A DNA stretch of 64,000 bases from positions 1-64,000 of the forward strand of contig JACKHA010000010.1 in the NCBI GenBank assembly GCA_020639215.1, in the 5' to 3' direction. Shown piece by piece: positions 33,495 to 42,706 of this stretch (position 1 is its first letter; each line of letters opens with the position of its first letter). The position numbers and the translations under genes are program-made. This DNA is from Phycisphaeraceae bacterium (GTDB lineage Bacteria; Planctomycetota; Phycisphaerae; Phycisphaerales; UBA1924). The notes under the pieces were generated by a model, which worked only from the letters and a program-made list of their open reading frames with translations, was not told where the DNA came from and did not search any database.

Positions 33495-35042
33495 ATGGGC
33501 GCCACCAACGCTTCCATTCCCGCTTCCGACCGAGCCGGCACCAAGCCGCTGCCAACCCGCGCCCTCGCCACCGATCGCGCGACGAGCGCCCCGAAGACCC
33601 TCCGCGGCATCTCCGACATCCGACGCTTCTTCTTCCGAAACACCGAGCCCGTCTACTTCGTCTCCGCCACGCCCTTCAACCTCCTGGGCCTCGACGAGTG
33701 GATCCGCGGCTTCCAGTTCATCAACGCCATCGACTGCTTCGATTCCCAGCACCCCAACGTCCTGGTCCCTCGCGAAATCCCCCACGACCAGTGGGAGTCC
33801 ATCGAGGACATCAACAACTACCTCCTCTCACACCCCGATGTCATCGAGCACATCCGCCGGCGCGGCCCCGGCGGCAAGGCCGTCTTCCTCATGTTCGATG
33901 AGAAGACCGAGCAGCTCGCCAAGGACCTGGGCCTCGAAGTCTGCTTCCCCCCCGCCGCCATGCGCTCCATGGTCGACGACAAGATGGAGACCACACGCAT
34001 CGCCAACCGCGCGGGCGTCCCCTCCGTCCCCAACGTCCTGGCGAAGGTCGACTCCTACCAGACCCTCCGCAAGGTCGCCGAGAAACTCGGCAACGACCTG
34101 GTGATCCAGACCGCCTACGGCGACTCCGGGCACACCACGTTCTTCGTCTCGAACGAGGCCGACTTCGACAAGCACGCCGATGAGATCACCGAGGCCCCCG
34201 AAGTCAAGGTCATGAAGCGCATCCGCTGCCGCGGCTCCGCCCTCGAGGCCTGCGTCACACGCCACGGCACCATCGTCGGGCCCCTCATGACCGAACTCGT
34301 CGGCTTCAAGGAACTCACGCCCTATCGCGGCGGGTGGTGCGGCAACGAGGTCTTCGCCGGCGCGTTCGACGCCAAGAGCCGCGCCCAGGCCCGCGCCCAC
34401 GCCATGGCCTTCGGCGAGGAACTCCGGCGCATGGGCTACAAGGGCTACTTCGAGCTCGACTTCCTCACCGACCTCGACTCGGGCGAGGTCTACCTCGGCG
34501 AGTGCAACCCCCGCATCACCGGCGCCTCGTCCATGACCAACCTCGCCTGCTTCGCACACGCCGACGCGCCGCTGTTCATCTTCCACCTGCTCGAGTGGAT
34601 GGGCGTCGACTACGAGTTCGATGTCGAGGAACTCAACGCCCGCTGGGCCGACCCGGCCAACATCGACTCCTGGTCCCAGCTCGTCATCAAGCACACCAGG
34701 GACGAGGTCGACCACATCCACACCGCGCCGCCCTCGGGCATCTACGAGCTCGACCCCGACGGACGCATGTCCTACGTCCGCATGCAGACCCACCGCCGCA
34801 CCGTCCAGTACGAGAACCGCGCCTTCTTCCTGCGCATCTCCGGCCCCGGCGACTACCGCTACGAGGGTGCCGACCTGGGCATCCTCGTCAGCCCGGGCCG
34901 CTTCATGACCGACGACTTCACCCTCACCGACCGCGCCAAAGCCTGGATCCACGGCATCACCTCCATCTACGCCGGAACCCCCCTCACACCGGCCGCCACC
35001 GCCCAGGCCGGCATCGAGCCCGGCGGCTTCAAGCTCCTTTAA
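33495..35042 (+). CDS. ATP-grasp ligase (biotin-carboxylase-like)
   Basis: The 515-residue protein has an ATP-grasp core in residues 120-380: DDKMETTRIANRAGVPSVP, the Gly-rich loop VIQTAYGDSGHTTF, and the metal-binding YLGECNPRITG. No biotin-binding or carboxyltransferase domain is present, so despite resemblance to biotin carboxylase it is probably an amide- or peptide-bond-forming ligase that activates a carboxylate as acyl phosphate. AAAGGAG lies seven bases before the ATG. Being with an amidase, a decarboxylase and a C45 hydrolase, it may join an amino acid to a polyamine. Confidence 0.85.
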   Translation: MGATNASIPASDRAGTKPLPTRALATDRATSAPKTLRGISDIRRFFFRNTEPVYFVSATPFNLLGLDEWIRGFQFINAIDCFDSQHPNVLVPREIPHDQWESIEDINNYLLSHPDVIEHIRRRGPGGKAVFLMFDEKTEQLAKDLGLEVCFPPAAMRSMVDDKMETTRIANRAGVPSVPNVLAKVDSYQTLRKVAEKLGNDLVIQTAYGDSGHTTFFVSNEADFDKHADEITEAPEVKVMKRIRCRGSALEACVTRHGTIVGPLMTELVGFKELTPYRGGWCGNEVFAGAFDAKSRAQARAHAMAFGEELRRMGYKGYFELDFLTDLDSGEVYLGECNPRITGASSMTNLACFAHADAPLFIFHLLEWMGVDYEFDVEELNARWADPANIDSWSQLVIKHTRDEVDHIHTAPPSGIYELDPDGRMSYVRMQTHRRTVQYENRAFFLRISGPGDYRYEGADLGILVSPGRFMTDDFTLTDRAKAWIHGITSIYAGTPLTPAATAQAGIEPGGFKLL

Positions 35043-35105
35043 CCACCTCGCGTCCGTCCCTCTTGCGAGCCCATCCCGTTCCCGCTCGCCCGGAGGGCGC
35101 ACGAT

Positions 35106-35174
35106 GGTTGCCAGGGGCTTCAGCCCCTGGATGCACGCCCAATCGGCGACGGCCCGGAGGGCCGGCGAGCAACC
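35106..35174. repeat. palindromic intergenic repeat with GGGGCTTCAGCCCC core
   Basis: Outer arms GGTTGC and GCAACC enclose CCAGGGGCTTCAGCCCCTGG and a second GGCCC/GGGCC hairpin. It separates the ATP-grasp gene from the C45 gene. Confidence 0.75.
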
Positions 35175-35200
35175 AACGCGCGGCACCCACAGCAACCGCA

Positions 35201-36196
35201 ATGCCTACCTCGCAGCCCCACCAACACTCGCTCGACCTCCGCGCCCTCACCCCCGCCACCCTCCCCTCCGTCTTCGCCGAGTACTGGCCCGCCTACCGCC
35301 GCTGGATCCGCCGCGCCCCGGCGATGACCGCCGACCAGTGCGCCGACGCCATCGGCACCCGCGCCCCCGAGCTCCTCGGCACCTACGCAACCCTCCTCGG
35401 CGCCTGCGCCAACGCCATCAACGCCAGCACCGCCGAGCGCGACCTCGTCGCCCGCTTCCTCTGCCTCTGCAACCCTCCCCGCCTCGTCCGAGCCTGCTCC
35501 CAGCTCATCCTGCGCGACAACGACGACCCCATCCTCCTCCGCACGTACGACCACCACCCCGACCTCTTCGACGCCCTCATCCTCCGCGCCGACTTCACAT
35601 CCCCCACCCTGGCCATCGCCGACTGCCTCTGGGGCGCCCTCGAAGGCGTCAACGCCCACGGCCTGGGCGTCGCGCTCGCTTTCGGCGGCCGACCCGTCCA
35701 TGCCGCCGGCTTCGCCGCCCCCTTCATCGTCCGCTACCTGCTCGAAGCCTGCGCCACCGCCGCCGACGCCCGCGCCGCTCTCGAGCGCCTGCCCATCGCC
35801 ATGCCCTACACCTTCGTCGTCCTCGACACCGCGGGCGACACCCTCACCGCCATGCTCGCCCCCGACCGCCCCCCCGCCTTCACCACCCAGCCGGCATCGA
35901 CCAACCACCACAACGCCGGCGACTGGCCCGCCTACGAGCGACAGACCCAGAGCCGCGAGCGTCTCGACGCCGCCGATCGCCTCGCGGCCGACAACGCCCC
36001 GCTCCCCGCCGCCCTGGCCGCGTTCCTCGCGCCCCCGCTCTGGCGCACAGACTACGCCCGGGCCTCCGGCACCCTCTACGCCTCGGTCCTCCGCCCACGC
36101 GACCGGCGCATCGACCTCCACTGGCCGGGCCACAACGATTCGGTCGCCCTCGACCCCTTCCAGCCGCGAGCCTTCAGCGTCACGCTCCCGACCTGA
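35201..36196 (+). CDS. C45-type Ntn-hydrolase (autoproteolytic acyltransferase/peptidase family)
   Basis: The 331-residue protein fits the C45/acyl-transferase family: the nucleophile is probably Cys99 in RACSQLILRD, followed by ILLRTYDHHPDLFD (substrate strand) and ALEGVNAHGLGVALAFGG. In this family the Cys becomes an N-terminal nucleophile after self-cleavage and then hydrolyses or transfers acyl-amide bonds. The 98 residues before it would be the propeptide, in line with the family. The ATG at 35201 has no clear ribosome site. It is the last of the five-gene set. Confidence 0.8.
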   Translation: MPTSQPHQHSLDLRALTPATLPSVFAEYWPAYRRWIRRAPAMTADQCADAIGTRAPELLGTYATLLGACANAINASTAERDLVARFLCLCNPPRLVRACSQLILRDNDDPILLRTYDHHPDLFDALILRADFTSPTLAIADCLWGALEGVNAHGLGVALAFGGRPVHAAGFAAPFIVRYLLEACATAADARAALERLPIAMPYTFVVLDTAGDTLTAMLAPDRPPAFTTQPASTNHHNAGDWPAYERQTQSRERLDAADRLAADNAPLPAALAAFLAPPLWRTDYARASGTLYASVLRPRDRRIDLHWPGHNDSVALDPFQPRAFSVTLPT

Positions 36197-36271
36197 CCGC
36201 CACCCGCCCGACCCCCGTCCGATGCCGTGCCCGCGATATGGGCGGCAACGCCATCCGCCGCACGCTCGACG

Positions 36272-36739
36272 CTAGTACACCCGCCCCCCACCGCGCACAA
36301 ACTCGTCGAACAACCCCGCGCACGCCGCCCGCTCCACCCCCGCCTTCGCCCGCACCGCGCTCCCCCCGATCCGGTACACGTCCGTCGCCGCCAGCGACAA
36401 CTCGTTGAACCCCGCCCGCCGCGCGTCCTCGATCGACGCGCCCCACACCACCCCATCCAGCCGCGCCCAGTGGATCGCGCTGGCGCACATCGGGCACGGC
36501 TCGCACGTCGAGTACATCACGCAACCCGCCAGCGAGATCCCGCCAACAGCGCGGCACGCCTCGCGGATGCACACCACCTCCGCGTGCGCCGTGGCGTCCG
36601 TCCACGCCAGCACATGGTTGTGCCCACGCGCCACGACCGCCCCATCGCGAACCACCACCGCCCCGAACGGCGACTGGCCCGCCGCCATCCCCGCCCGCGC
36701 CTCCGCGATCGCCTCAGCCATCCACCGCGCCTCATCCAT
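36272..36739 (-). CDS. nucleoside/guanine deaminase (CDA-fold)
   Basis: The 155-residue zinc deaminase has HAE at 52-54 (Glu54 as proton shuttle) and CEPCPMC at 79-85 supplying Cys82 and Cys85. Composition fits GuaD/TadA-like enzymes acting on guanine or related bases. From the ATG at 36739 the length is typical. TACGAT lies six bases upstream, so a leaderless message is predicted. It runs against the C45 gene. Confidence 0.88.
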   Translation of the reverse strand: MDEARWMAEAIAEARAGMAAGQSPFGAVVVRDGAVVARGHNHVLAWTDATAHAEVVCIREACRAVGGISLAGCVMYSTCEPCPMCASAIHWARLDGVVWGASIEDARRAGFNELSLAATDVYRIGGSAVRAKAGVERAACAGLFDEFVRGGGRVY

Positions 36740-36745
36740 GCCGCG

Positions 36746-36751
36746 ATCGTA
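36746..36751 (-). promoter_or_regulatory. -10 hexamer TACGAT six bases before the ATG
   Basis: Minus-strand TACGAT-N6-ATG before the deaminase gene. No -35 box is evident. Confidence 0.5.
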
Positions 36752-36861
36752 TCGCCGCGGCGCCCCTCCCCCGCGCGCGGGGCCAAACCTCGAAGAGGTG
36801 TCAGACGAGGCTCGGCGAGTCCGACGGAGGGGGAGACCGAGCGACCCTTCGCGCCACTCTC

Positions 36862-36917
36862 CTCGATGCCTCGATGCCTCCTGCCTCGATGCCTTCCCCA
36901 CCATCATCCCGCCACCG
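36862..36917 (+). repeat. CTCGATGCCT dispersed repeat, copy 1
   Basis: Repeated TGCCTCGATGCCT words end in CCTTCCCC-N-CCATCATCC. The reverse complement of 43129-43186 is similar over about 55 bases, and a shorter relative occurs at 38469-38505. Confidence 0.75.
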
Positions 36918-36991
36918 CCGGCCTCCCCCGACCCCGCCCCACTCTCCCGCATTCACCTACGATTCCAGACACCCGCACCGAGGAGACCCCC

Positions 36992-38449
36992 ATGCTCTTC
37001 CGCATGATCTACGACGATCGCCTCGCCCAGGCCGCGTACCTCATCGGCTGCCAGCGCACCGGCGAGGCCATCCTCATCGATCCCGAGCGCGACATCGACC
37101 GCTACCTCGAACTGGCCCTCCGTGAGAAACTCCGTATCACCGCGGTCACCGAGACCCACATCCACGCCGACTTCCTCTCCGGCGCACGCGAACTCGCCGA
37201 GAAGACCGGCGCCCACCTCTACCTCTCCGCCGAGGGCGGCCCGGACTGGCAGTACCAGTGGCTCAACCAAAAGTCCACCGGCGGCCCGTACCCCCACACC
37301 CTCGTGCGCGACAGCGACACCTTCCGCGTCGGCAACATCGAGTTCAAAGTCATGCACACCCCGGGGCACACCCCCGAACACATCTGCTTCCTCGTCACCG
37401 ATCGCGGCTCCGGCGCCGCCGACCCCATGGGCATCGCCACCGGCGACTTCGTCTTCGTCGGCGACGTCGGACGACCCGACCTTCTCGAGACCGCCGCCGG
37501 CGTCCAGGGCGCCAAGGAGCCCTCCGCCCGCGCCCTGTTCGACTCCATCCAGCGCTTCAACGCCCTGCCCGACTATCTCCAGGTCTGGCCCGCCCACGGC
37601 GCGGGCTCCGCCTGCGGCAAGGCCCTCGGCGCCGTCCCGCAGTCCACCGTCGGCTACGAGAAACGCCTCAACCCCGCGTTCCGCGTCGCCCAGGAAGGCC
37701 CTCTCGCGTTTGTCTCCGACATCCTCACCGGCCAGCCCGACCCGCCCCTCTACTTCGCCCGCATGAAGCGCGACAACAAGGCCGGCCCACGCGTCCTGGG
37801 CCAGCTGCCCCGCCCGCCACGCCTCACCGTCCAGCAGGCCGCCGCCCTCGACGCCCACGCGGTCGCCGTCATCGACACACGCCCGTGGCGCGACTTCCGC
37901 GCCGCCCACATCCCCGGCGCCCTCTGGATCCCGCTCGACAACATGTTCCCCTCCGTCGCCGGCTCGTTCATCTCCGAGGACGAGCACATCCACATCATCG
38001 CCGACGACACCGCGATCGACGAGATCATCCGCTGCCTCGTCCGCATCGGCCTCGACGACATCCGCGGCCACATCCTCCCCGCCGACATGTCCAGGGTCCT
38101 CGCCGCCATCAAGCCCGCCTCCATCCCCGAGACCGACACCCGCGGCGCCGCGCCCGAGGTCGACAGCTCCCGCCTCTTCGTCCTGGACGTCCGCAACCAG
38201 AGCGAGTTCGATGCGGGCCATCTCCCCGGCGCCGCCCACACGCCCTACACCCGCCTGGCCGACGCGCTCGAGGAACTCCCCGAGCACCGCCCCATCCTCG
38301 TCAACTGCAAGGCCGGCGGACGCTCGGGACGCGCCTGCGCCTTCCTCAAACGCGCCGGATACGACGTGACCAACCTCGCCGGCGGCTTCGACGCCTGGTC
38401 TGCCGCCGGCGCACCCGTCGAGCACGAGGCGCCCCAGCCCCAACCCTGA
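36992..38449 (+). CDS. metallo-beta-lactamase persulfide-dioxygenase-like protein with two rhodanese domains
   Basis: The 485-residue protein has an MBL domain (1-255) with ETHIHADFLSGA, TPGHTPEHICF and the GDVGRPDLL segment of persulfide dioxygenases, then a rhodanese domain at about 270-370 and another at 380-475. The second has the active Cys in NCKAGGRSGR; in the first the position is Asp (IADDTAID), so it is probably structural. Such fusions (CstB-like) oxidise glutathione or CoA persulfide and detoxify sulfide. GAGGAG lies before the ATG at 36992. Confidence 0.9.
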   Translation: MLFRMIYDDRLAQAAYLIGCQRTGEAILIDPERDIDRYLELALREKLRITAVTETHIHADFLSGARELAEKTGAHLYLSAEGGPDWQYQWLNQKSTGGPYPHTLVRDSDTFRVGNIEFKVMHTPGHTPEHICFLVTDRGSGAADPMGIATGDFVFVGDVGRPDLLETAAGVQGAKEPSARALFDSIQRFNALPDYLQVWPAHGAGSACGKALGAVPQSTVGYEKRLNPAFRVAQEGPLAFVSDILTGQPDPPLYFARMKRDNKAGPRVLGQLPRPPRLTVQQAAALDAHAVAVIDTRPWRDFRAAHIPGALWIPLDNMFPSVAGSFISEDEHIHIIADDTAIDEIIRCLVRIGLDDIRGHILPADMSRVLAAIKPASIPETDTRGAAPEVDSSRLFVLDVRNQSEFDAGHLPGAAHTPYTRLADALEELPEHRPILVNCKAGGRSGRACAFLKRAGYDVTNLAGGFDAWSAAGAPVEHEAPQPQP

Positions 38450-38459
38450 CGCCGCCCAC

Positions 38460-38642
38460 GTTCCCGACTCGATGCCTTGGTGCCTCGTGCCTGGATGCCT
38501 CGCCCGTCTGCCTTCCAATCGCATCTCCCGCATCTCTTCCATCTCGAGGCTCATGTCCGAACTCTGAATCTCCACCCACTCCTCTCGAGTCTCCCATCTC
38601 TCCTCTCCCCTCTCTCGTCTCCGCCCCTACCCTCGCCCGCCC
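38460..38642. other. polypyrimidine spacer
   Basis: The 180 bases before the ABC ATPase are largely C/T on the plus strand. They start with CTCGATGCCT-like words and end with long TCTCCTCTCCCC tracts. No coding frame is supported. TACCCT sits nine bases before the following ATG and could be a -10 box. Confidence 0.55.
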
Positions 38643-39803
38643 ATGAGCACCGCGATCTCCATCCGCAGCCTCCTCAAGGCCTTCAAGGGCCCCAGCGGCA
38701 CCACACGCGCCGTCGACAGCGTCTCGCTCGAGATCAGCCCCGGCGAGCTCTTCTTCCTCCTCGGGCCCTCCGGCTGCGGCAAGACCACGCTGCTCCGCAT
38801 GGTCGCGGGCTTCATCGACCCCGACGACGGGCAGATCCTTCTGGCCCCACGCCCCGCCGCCTCCGCCGCCAACCCGCCCGCCCCCGAGGCCTTCCGCGAC
38901 GTCACCCACCTCGCGCCCAACAAACGCAACACCGGCATGGTCTTCCAGTCCTACGCCCTCTGGCCGCACATGACCGTCGAGCAGAACGTCGCGTTCGGTC
39001 TCGGCGTCCGCAAGGTCGCTCGAAAGGAACGCGCCACGCGCACCGCCGAGGCGCTCGAGCTCGTCCAGATGGCCCACCTGGCCAAGCGCCGCCCCAACCA
39101 ACTCTCCGGCGGCCAGCAGCAGCGCGTCGCCCTCGCCCGCGCCCTGGTCATCCGCCCCGACGTCCTCCTGCTCGACGAGCCGCTCTCCAACCTCGACGCC
39201 AAGCTCCGCCTCGAACTCAGAGCCGAGATCCGACGCGTCTGCAAGGAAGCCGGCCTCACCACCATCTACGTCACCCACGACCAGAAAGAAGCCCTCTCGA
39301 TGGCCGACCGCGTCGCGATCATGCGCGACGGCAAGGTCGTGCAGACCGGCACCCCCGCCGATCTCTACCGCCGCCCCGCCGAGCGCTTCGTCGCCGAGTT
39401 CCTAGGCGAGACCAACATCATCGAGGCCGACGCCGCGCCCGCCGGCGCCATGATCGAACTCAAGTTCGCCAAGACCACCCTCCGCGCCGACTCGCGCGAT
39501 GGAACGCCCACCACCGGCCCCGTGCTGCTGTCCATCCGACCCGAAGCCATCGCCCTCCGACGCCCCACCCTCGCCGGCGTCGACCTGGGCGCGGCCAACG
39601 GCGCCGCCCTCACCGCCGAGATCACCGAGACCACCTACCTCGGCGAGATCGCCCAGCACCGACTCAAACTCGCCGACGGCACCATCCTCCGCGCCGCCGA
39701 GCTCAATCCCGCCCCGCGCTCCGCAGCCGTCCCATCCAAAGGCGGCGCTCGCGTCACGCTCTCCATCCAGCCACACGACATCGTCGTCCTGCCGCGAGCG
39801 TGA
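38643..39803 (+). CDS. ABC transporter ATP-binding protein with TOBE domain (PotA/UgpC type)
   Basis: The 386-residue ATPase has Walker A GPSGCGKTT (about 41-49), Q-loop FQSYALWP, signature LSGGQQQR, Walker B LLLDEPLSNLD and H-loop THDQ. Residues 290-385 are a TOBE/OB domain. This form energises sugar, polyamine or Fe importers. No permease or binding protein is adjacent, so it must work with distant subunits. The proximity to a decarboxylase cluster makes a polyamine role conceivable, but that is only a guess. A 25-residue Pro/Ala insert follows the Walker A helix. Confidence 0.9.
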   Translation: MSTAISIRSLLKAFKGPSGTTRAVDSVSLEISPGELFFLLGPSGCGKTTLLRMVAGFIDPDDGQILLAPRPAASAANPPAPEAFRDVTHLAPNKRNTGMVFQSYALWPHMTVEQNVAFGLGVRKVARKERATRTAEALELVQMAHLAKRRPNQLSGGQQQRVALARALVIRPDVLLLDEPLSNLDAKLRLELRAEIRRVCKEAGLTTIYVTHDQKEALSMADRVAIMRDGKVVQTGTPADLYRRPAERFVAEFLGETNIIEADAAPAGAMIELKFAKTTLRADSRDGTPTTGPVLLSIRPEAIALRRPTLAGVDLGAANGAALTAEITETTYLGEIAQHRLKLADGTILRAAELNPAPRSAAVPSKGGARVTLSIQPHDIVVLPRA

Positions 39804-39965
39804 GAGCGCAGCCGCCCGCGGGAACCGCTGGAATCCGCGGCACCGCCTTCCGCCCGCCGCGTCCAACCCAATACTGCGGCCGCCCCACCGCCTCCCGCCG
39901 ATAGCACCCCAAGCCGCGGACGCGGCCGGGCGCACATCCTGCGCCCGCGGGCAGGAGGCCCACCC

Positions 39966-41192
39966 ATGCGCATCCGTCCCCACATCCGTCGCGCGACCCG
40001 CATCGCCCTTTCGGGTGCGCTGTTCCTGACGGCCGCGTCGATCGTCGGCTGCGCCGCCTCTGAAGGCTCGTCGCGCGCGCAGGGCGCGTCGGGCGACGAC
40101 GCCCTCTCTCCCGCCGACCCCGACGCCGCCGCGGCCCTCGCCGAGCAGTACGCCCGCGACATGGCCGAACTCGCCGAGCTCCAAGCCAGCCAGCAGCCCG
40201 GCGCGACCGCCTCTCCCGTGCCCGACAACGCCGCCCGCTCCGGCGTCTTCGTCGATCGGAGCCCGCGCCCGCCGGCCGACGCACAGGCCACGGGCGACGC
40301 CGGCGCGAGCCCGGCCGCGAGCGACCCCTCGATCGCCGCGGCCCCGAATGCGCCGGGCAACGCCGACGCGACTGGCAACCCATCCGCCGTTGATCCATCC
40401 ATCGAGGCGATGGCCCGCGAGCTGGCCGCCTCGCTGCTCCAGCGCGCCATGACCGGCACCACGCCGTTCGAGGACCTCTCGCGCGTCGCCATGCTCGAGG
40501 GCGTCGCGCCCGGCGTGCTCGAGGGCCTGGGCGAGGACGAGGCCTCCGACTCCGCACGCCTGGTCGCCCTGCTGGCCCCGAGCGAGCGGGCCGCCCTGCG
40601 CGCCGCCCGGGCCACGGCCCGGCGACTGGCGGCGGCCGAGGCGGCCGACCCGTCCATCGCCGCCGAGGCGCTCCGGGCCGCCGCCGAGAGCCTCGACCAG
40701 AACCAGGCCGTCCGGATCCGGCGGGCCGAACTCTGCACCCGCGTGGACGGGTTCGCCCGCTACGAGACCTTCGCCTCCAACACCTTTCTGGCGGGGCGCG
40801 CGAGCCCCATGATCGTGTACGTCGAGGTCGACCGCTTCCGCCAGACGCCGGTGGGCGGGGGCTCCCCCAGCCCGAACCCGCCCGCGTCGCCCAGCCCGAC
40901 CCGGGCCCCCGACCAGGCCCGGTTCGTCGTGAACCTGACCCAGTCGCTCAACCTCTACTTCGCCGAGGGGGGGCTGCTGGTGTGGCGCCGCCCGCCGCAG
41001 GTCGTGACCGACTACTCGCGCGACCGCGTCCGCGACTTCTACGTGATCGACACCATCGAACTGCCGTCGACGCTGTCGGCCGGGTCGTACTCGCTCAAGG
41101 TCATGGTCCGCGATGAGGCGACGGGCCAGCAGGCCGAGTCCATCATCCCGATCACGCTGGTGGCCGATCCAACCCTCGCCCACGGGCGGTGA
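39966..41192 (+). CDS. large lipoprotein of unknown function
   Basis: The 408-residue protein has a lipobox (IVGC, Cys29), a low-complexity Ala/Pro/Asp-rich region (residues 30-150), a helical middle (150-240) and a C-terminal beta-rich part with ASPMIVYVEVDRF and YSLKVMVRDEATGQQ. AGGAGG lies eight bases before the ATG. It is probably anchored in the outer or inner membrane. No named domain is recognised. Confidence 0.75.
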   Translation: MRIRPHIRRATRIALSGALFLTAASIVGCAASEGSSRAQGASGDDALSPADPDAAAALAEQYARDMAELAELQASQQPGATASPVPDNAARSGVFVDRSPRPPADAQATGDAGASPAASDPSIAAAPNAPGNADATGNPSAVDPSIEAMARELAASLLQRAMTGTTPFEDLSRVAMLEGVAPGVLEGLGEDEASDSARLVALLAPSERAALRAARATARRLAAAEAADPSIAAEALRAAAESLDQNQAVRIRRAELCTRVDGFARYETFASNTFLAGRASPMIVYVEVDRFRQTPVGGGSPSPNPPASPSPTRAPDQARFVVNLTQSLNLYFAEGGLLVWRRPPQVVTDYSRDRVRDFYVIDTIELPSTLSAGSYSLKVMVRDEATGQQAESIIPITLVADPTLAHGR

Positions 41193-41307
41193 TCGGCTCG
41201 GACGCGGTGGCGCAATCTCGGGAGTCGCCGGCCGACTTCCGGTCGCTGCGCGACTATCGTCGGGCAGCCCCGCCCGATTCGGTCGGCCATAGTGCACGCG
41301 AGCCCAT

Positions 41308-42162
41308 GTGACCGATTCCCTGCTGAACAAGGCCTCGCACCTGGCGGTCCCGCTGGGGCTGTACACCGCCGCCGGTGTTGTCGCCGTCGCGCAGGCAGCG
41401 GGCCAGCAACCTCGCGCACTGTGGCTCGTCGGGCTCGGATTCGCGTTCTGCACCGGCACGGGCGCGTACCTGCTCGATCGCGTGAAACTCCGCGACGCGT
41501 GGGCCGACCCGCCGGATCGGCGGGCCCATCCCGCCCGGGCCGCGTTCATCGGGCGCCATCGGCACGCGGTGCGCTGGCTGATCGTGATCTTGACCATCAC
41601 GGGGGGCGCGCTCGGCGCGCTGCTCTCGTGGGTGCTCGTCGCGGGGCTGGTGGCGATGCTCGTGGGCGTGTTCGTGTACGCGGGCCGTCCGCGCGGGAGA
41701 AGAGCGCGCCCGAAAGATGTGCTCCTGGCGAAGAACGCGTTCGTGGCGGTGGGAATAACGGGCCTGGCGTCGGCAACCGCGTGGTCGATCGCGGGCGGGC
41801 TCGGGGCGTGGCGTGGGGCGGCGCTGGCGATCGGGCATGTGTTCGTGCGCGTGCTGGCGGACTCGGTGCTGTGCGATCTCGACGACGCGGCCGCGGACGG
41901 CGCGTTCGGGACCGAGACGATCGCGACGCGTTTCGGGGCGGCGGGCGCGTGGGCGGTTTCGGATGGGCTGCGGCTGGTGATGGGGGTTGTGATGCTGCTG
42001 GTGCCGTGGGGCGCGTGGTGGCCGCGAATGGCGTGGGGGGTGGCGACGATCGTGTCGACCTTGGGCCTTCGAACGATTCGGCCGAAGCGCGTGCGTGACT
42101 GGGTGGACCTGCGGCTGCCGCTGGAAGCGGCGGTCGTGGCGGCGGTGTTGGTGTTCGTATAG
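41308..42162 (+). CDS. UbiA-like prenyltransferase family membrane protein
   Basis: The 284-residue protein (GTG start) has about eight hydrophobic segments. The Asp-rich segment CDLDDAAADGAFGTETIATRFG (about 192-213) resembles the second Asp-rich motif of UbiA enzymes, which bind prenyl diphosphate. The first motif is not standard; LLDRVKLRDAWADP (about 54-67) occupies its place. It may be a degenerate UbiA member. Start evidence is weak because the ATG two bases earlier is followed by a stop. Confidence 0.65.
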   Translation: MTDSLLNKASHLAVPLGLYTAAGVVAVAQAAGQQPRALWLVGLGFAFCTGTGAYLLDRVKLRDAWADPPDRRAHPARAAFIGRHRHAVRWLIVILTITGGALGALLSWVLVAGLVAMLVGVFVYAGRPRGRRARPKDVLLAKNAFVAVGITGLASATAWSIAGGLGAWRGAALAIGHVFVRVLADSVLCDLDDAAADGAFGTETIATRFGAAGAWAVSDGLRLVMGVVMLLVPWGAWWPRMAWGVATIVSTLGLRTIRPKRVRDWVDLRLPLEAAVVAAVLVFV

Positions 42163-42388
42163 GGGCGTTCCGGACGTTCGGGGCGTCCGATACCGATCCG
42201 GCCCCGTTCGAGCGTTGCAGTCTGAGGGGGTGGTTGGTTCTTTGCGTCTCCTTGTTGCAGCGGCGGGACGTCTTTGCCGCTTGGTCCTGTGGCCGCCCGG
42301 AATCGTGGCCCTTCTCGGGCCCGGGCGACGGATGGGACGGGCCGGCACCGGTCGGCTCGGACGGACACTCACGCGCAAGGGGATGGTC

Positions 42389-42706
42389 ATGATTCAGCTG
42401 ATCGCATTCATCTACGGCATCGTGGTTCTGATCACCGGCAGGTTCAGCCTGGGCAAGGGCCGTGCCGCGGTCGGGACGCCGGCGCGGATCGCGGGCCTGG
42501 TGCTGGTGGTCACGCCGATCCTCGGCTTCGCGCTCGGGATGATGCTCGCGGCGATGAACGTGGGCCTGCCGCAGGTCGCGTTCCTGGGCCTCGACCTGGT
42601 CATGCTGGTCGGATCGCTGGCGGTGGCGTTCATGATCGCGAGCAAGGCGGTCAAGGCGCAGGAATCGGGCGCGGCGACGAATCCGTACGGCACGCCCGCA
42701 GCGTAA
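42389..42706 (+). CDS. small membrane protein
   Basis: The 105-residue protein has three hydrophobic helices (about 3-18, 33-60, 66-86) and a short hydrophilic tail. AAGGGG lies six bases before the ATG at 42389; an ATG two codons upstream is possible. It overlaps the convergent small gene by 56 bases. The 226 bases upstream (42163-42388) hold no recognised gene. Function is unknown. Confidence 0.65.
   Translation: MIQLIAFIYGIVVLITGRFSLGKGRAAVGTPARIAGLVLVVTPILGFALGMMLAAMNVGLPQVAFLGLDLVMLVGSLAVAFMIASKAVKAQESGAATNPYGTPAA

Noticed and set aside
33495..35042. biotin carboxylase assignment
   Set aside because: Only the ATP-grasp core matches; no biotin carrier or carboxyltransferase gene is adjacent and the domain context is a decarboxylase/amidase cluster.
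39402..42368. 988-codon minus-strand open frame
   Set aside because: It is antisense to the lipoprotein and UbiA-like genes and continues into the ABC gene; amino-acid composition is not credible.
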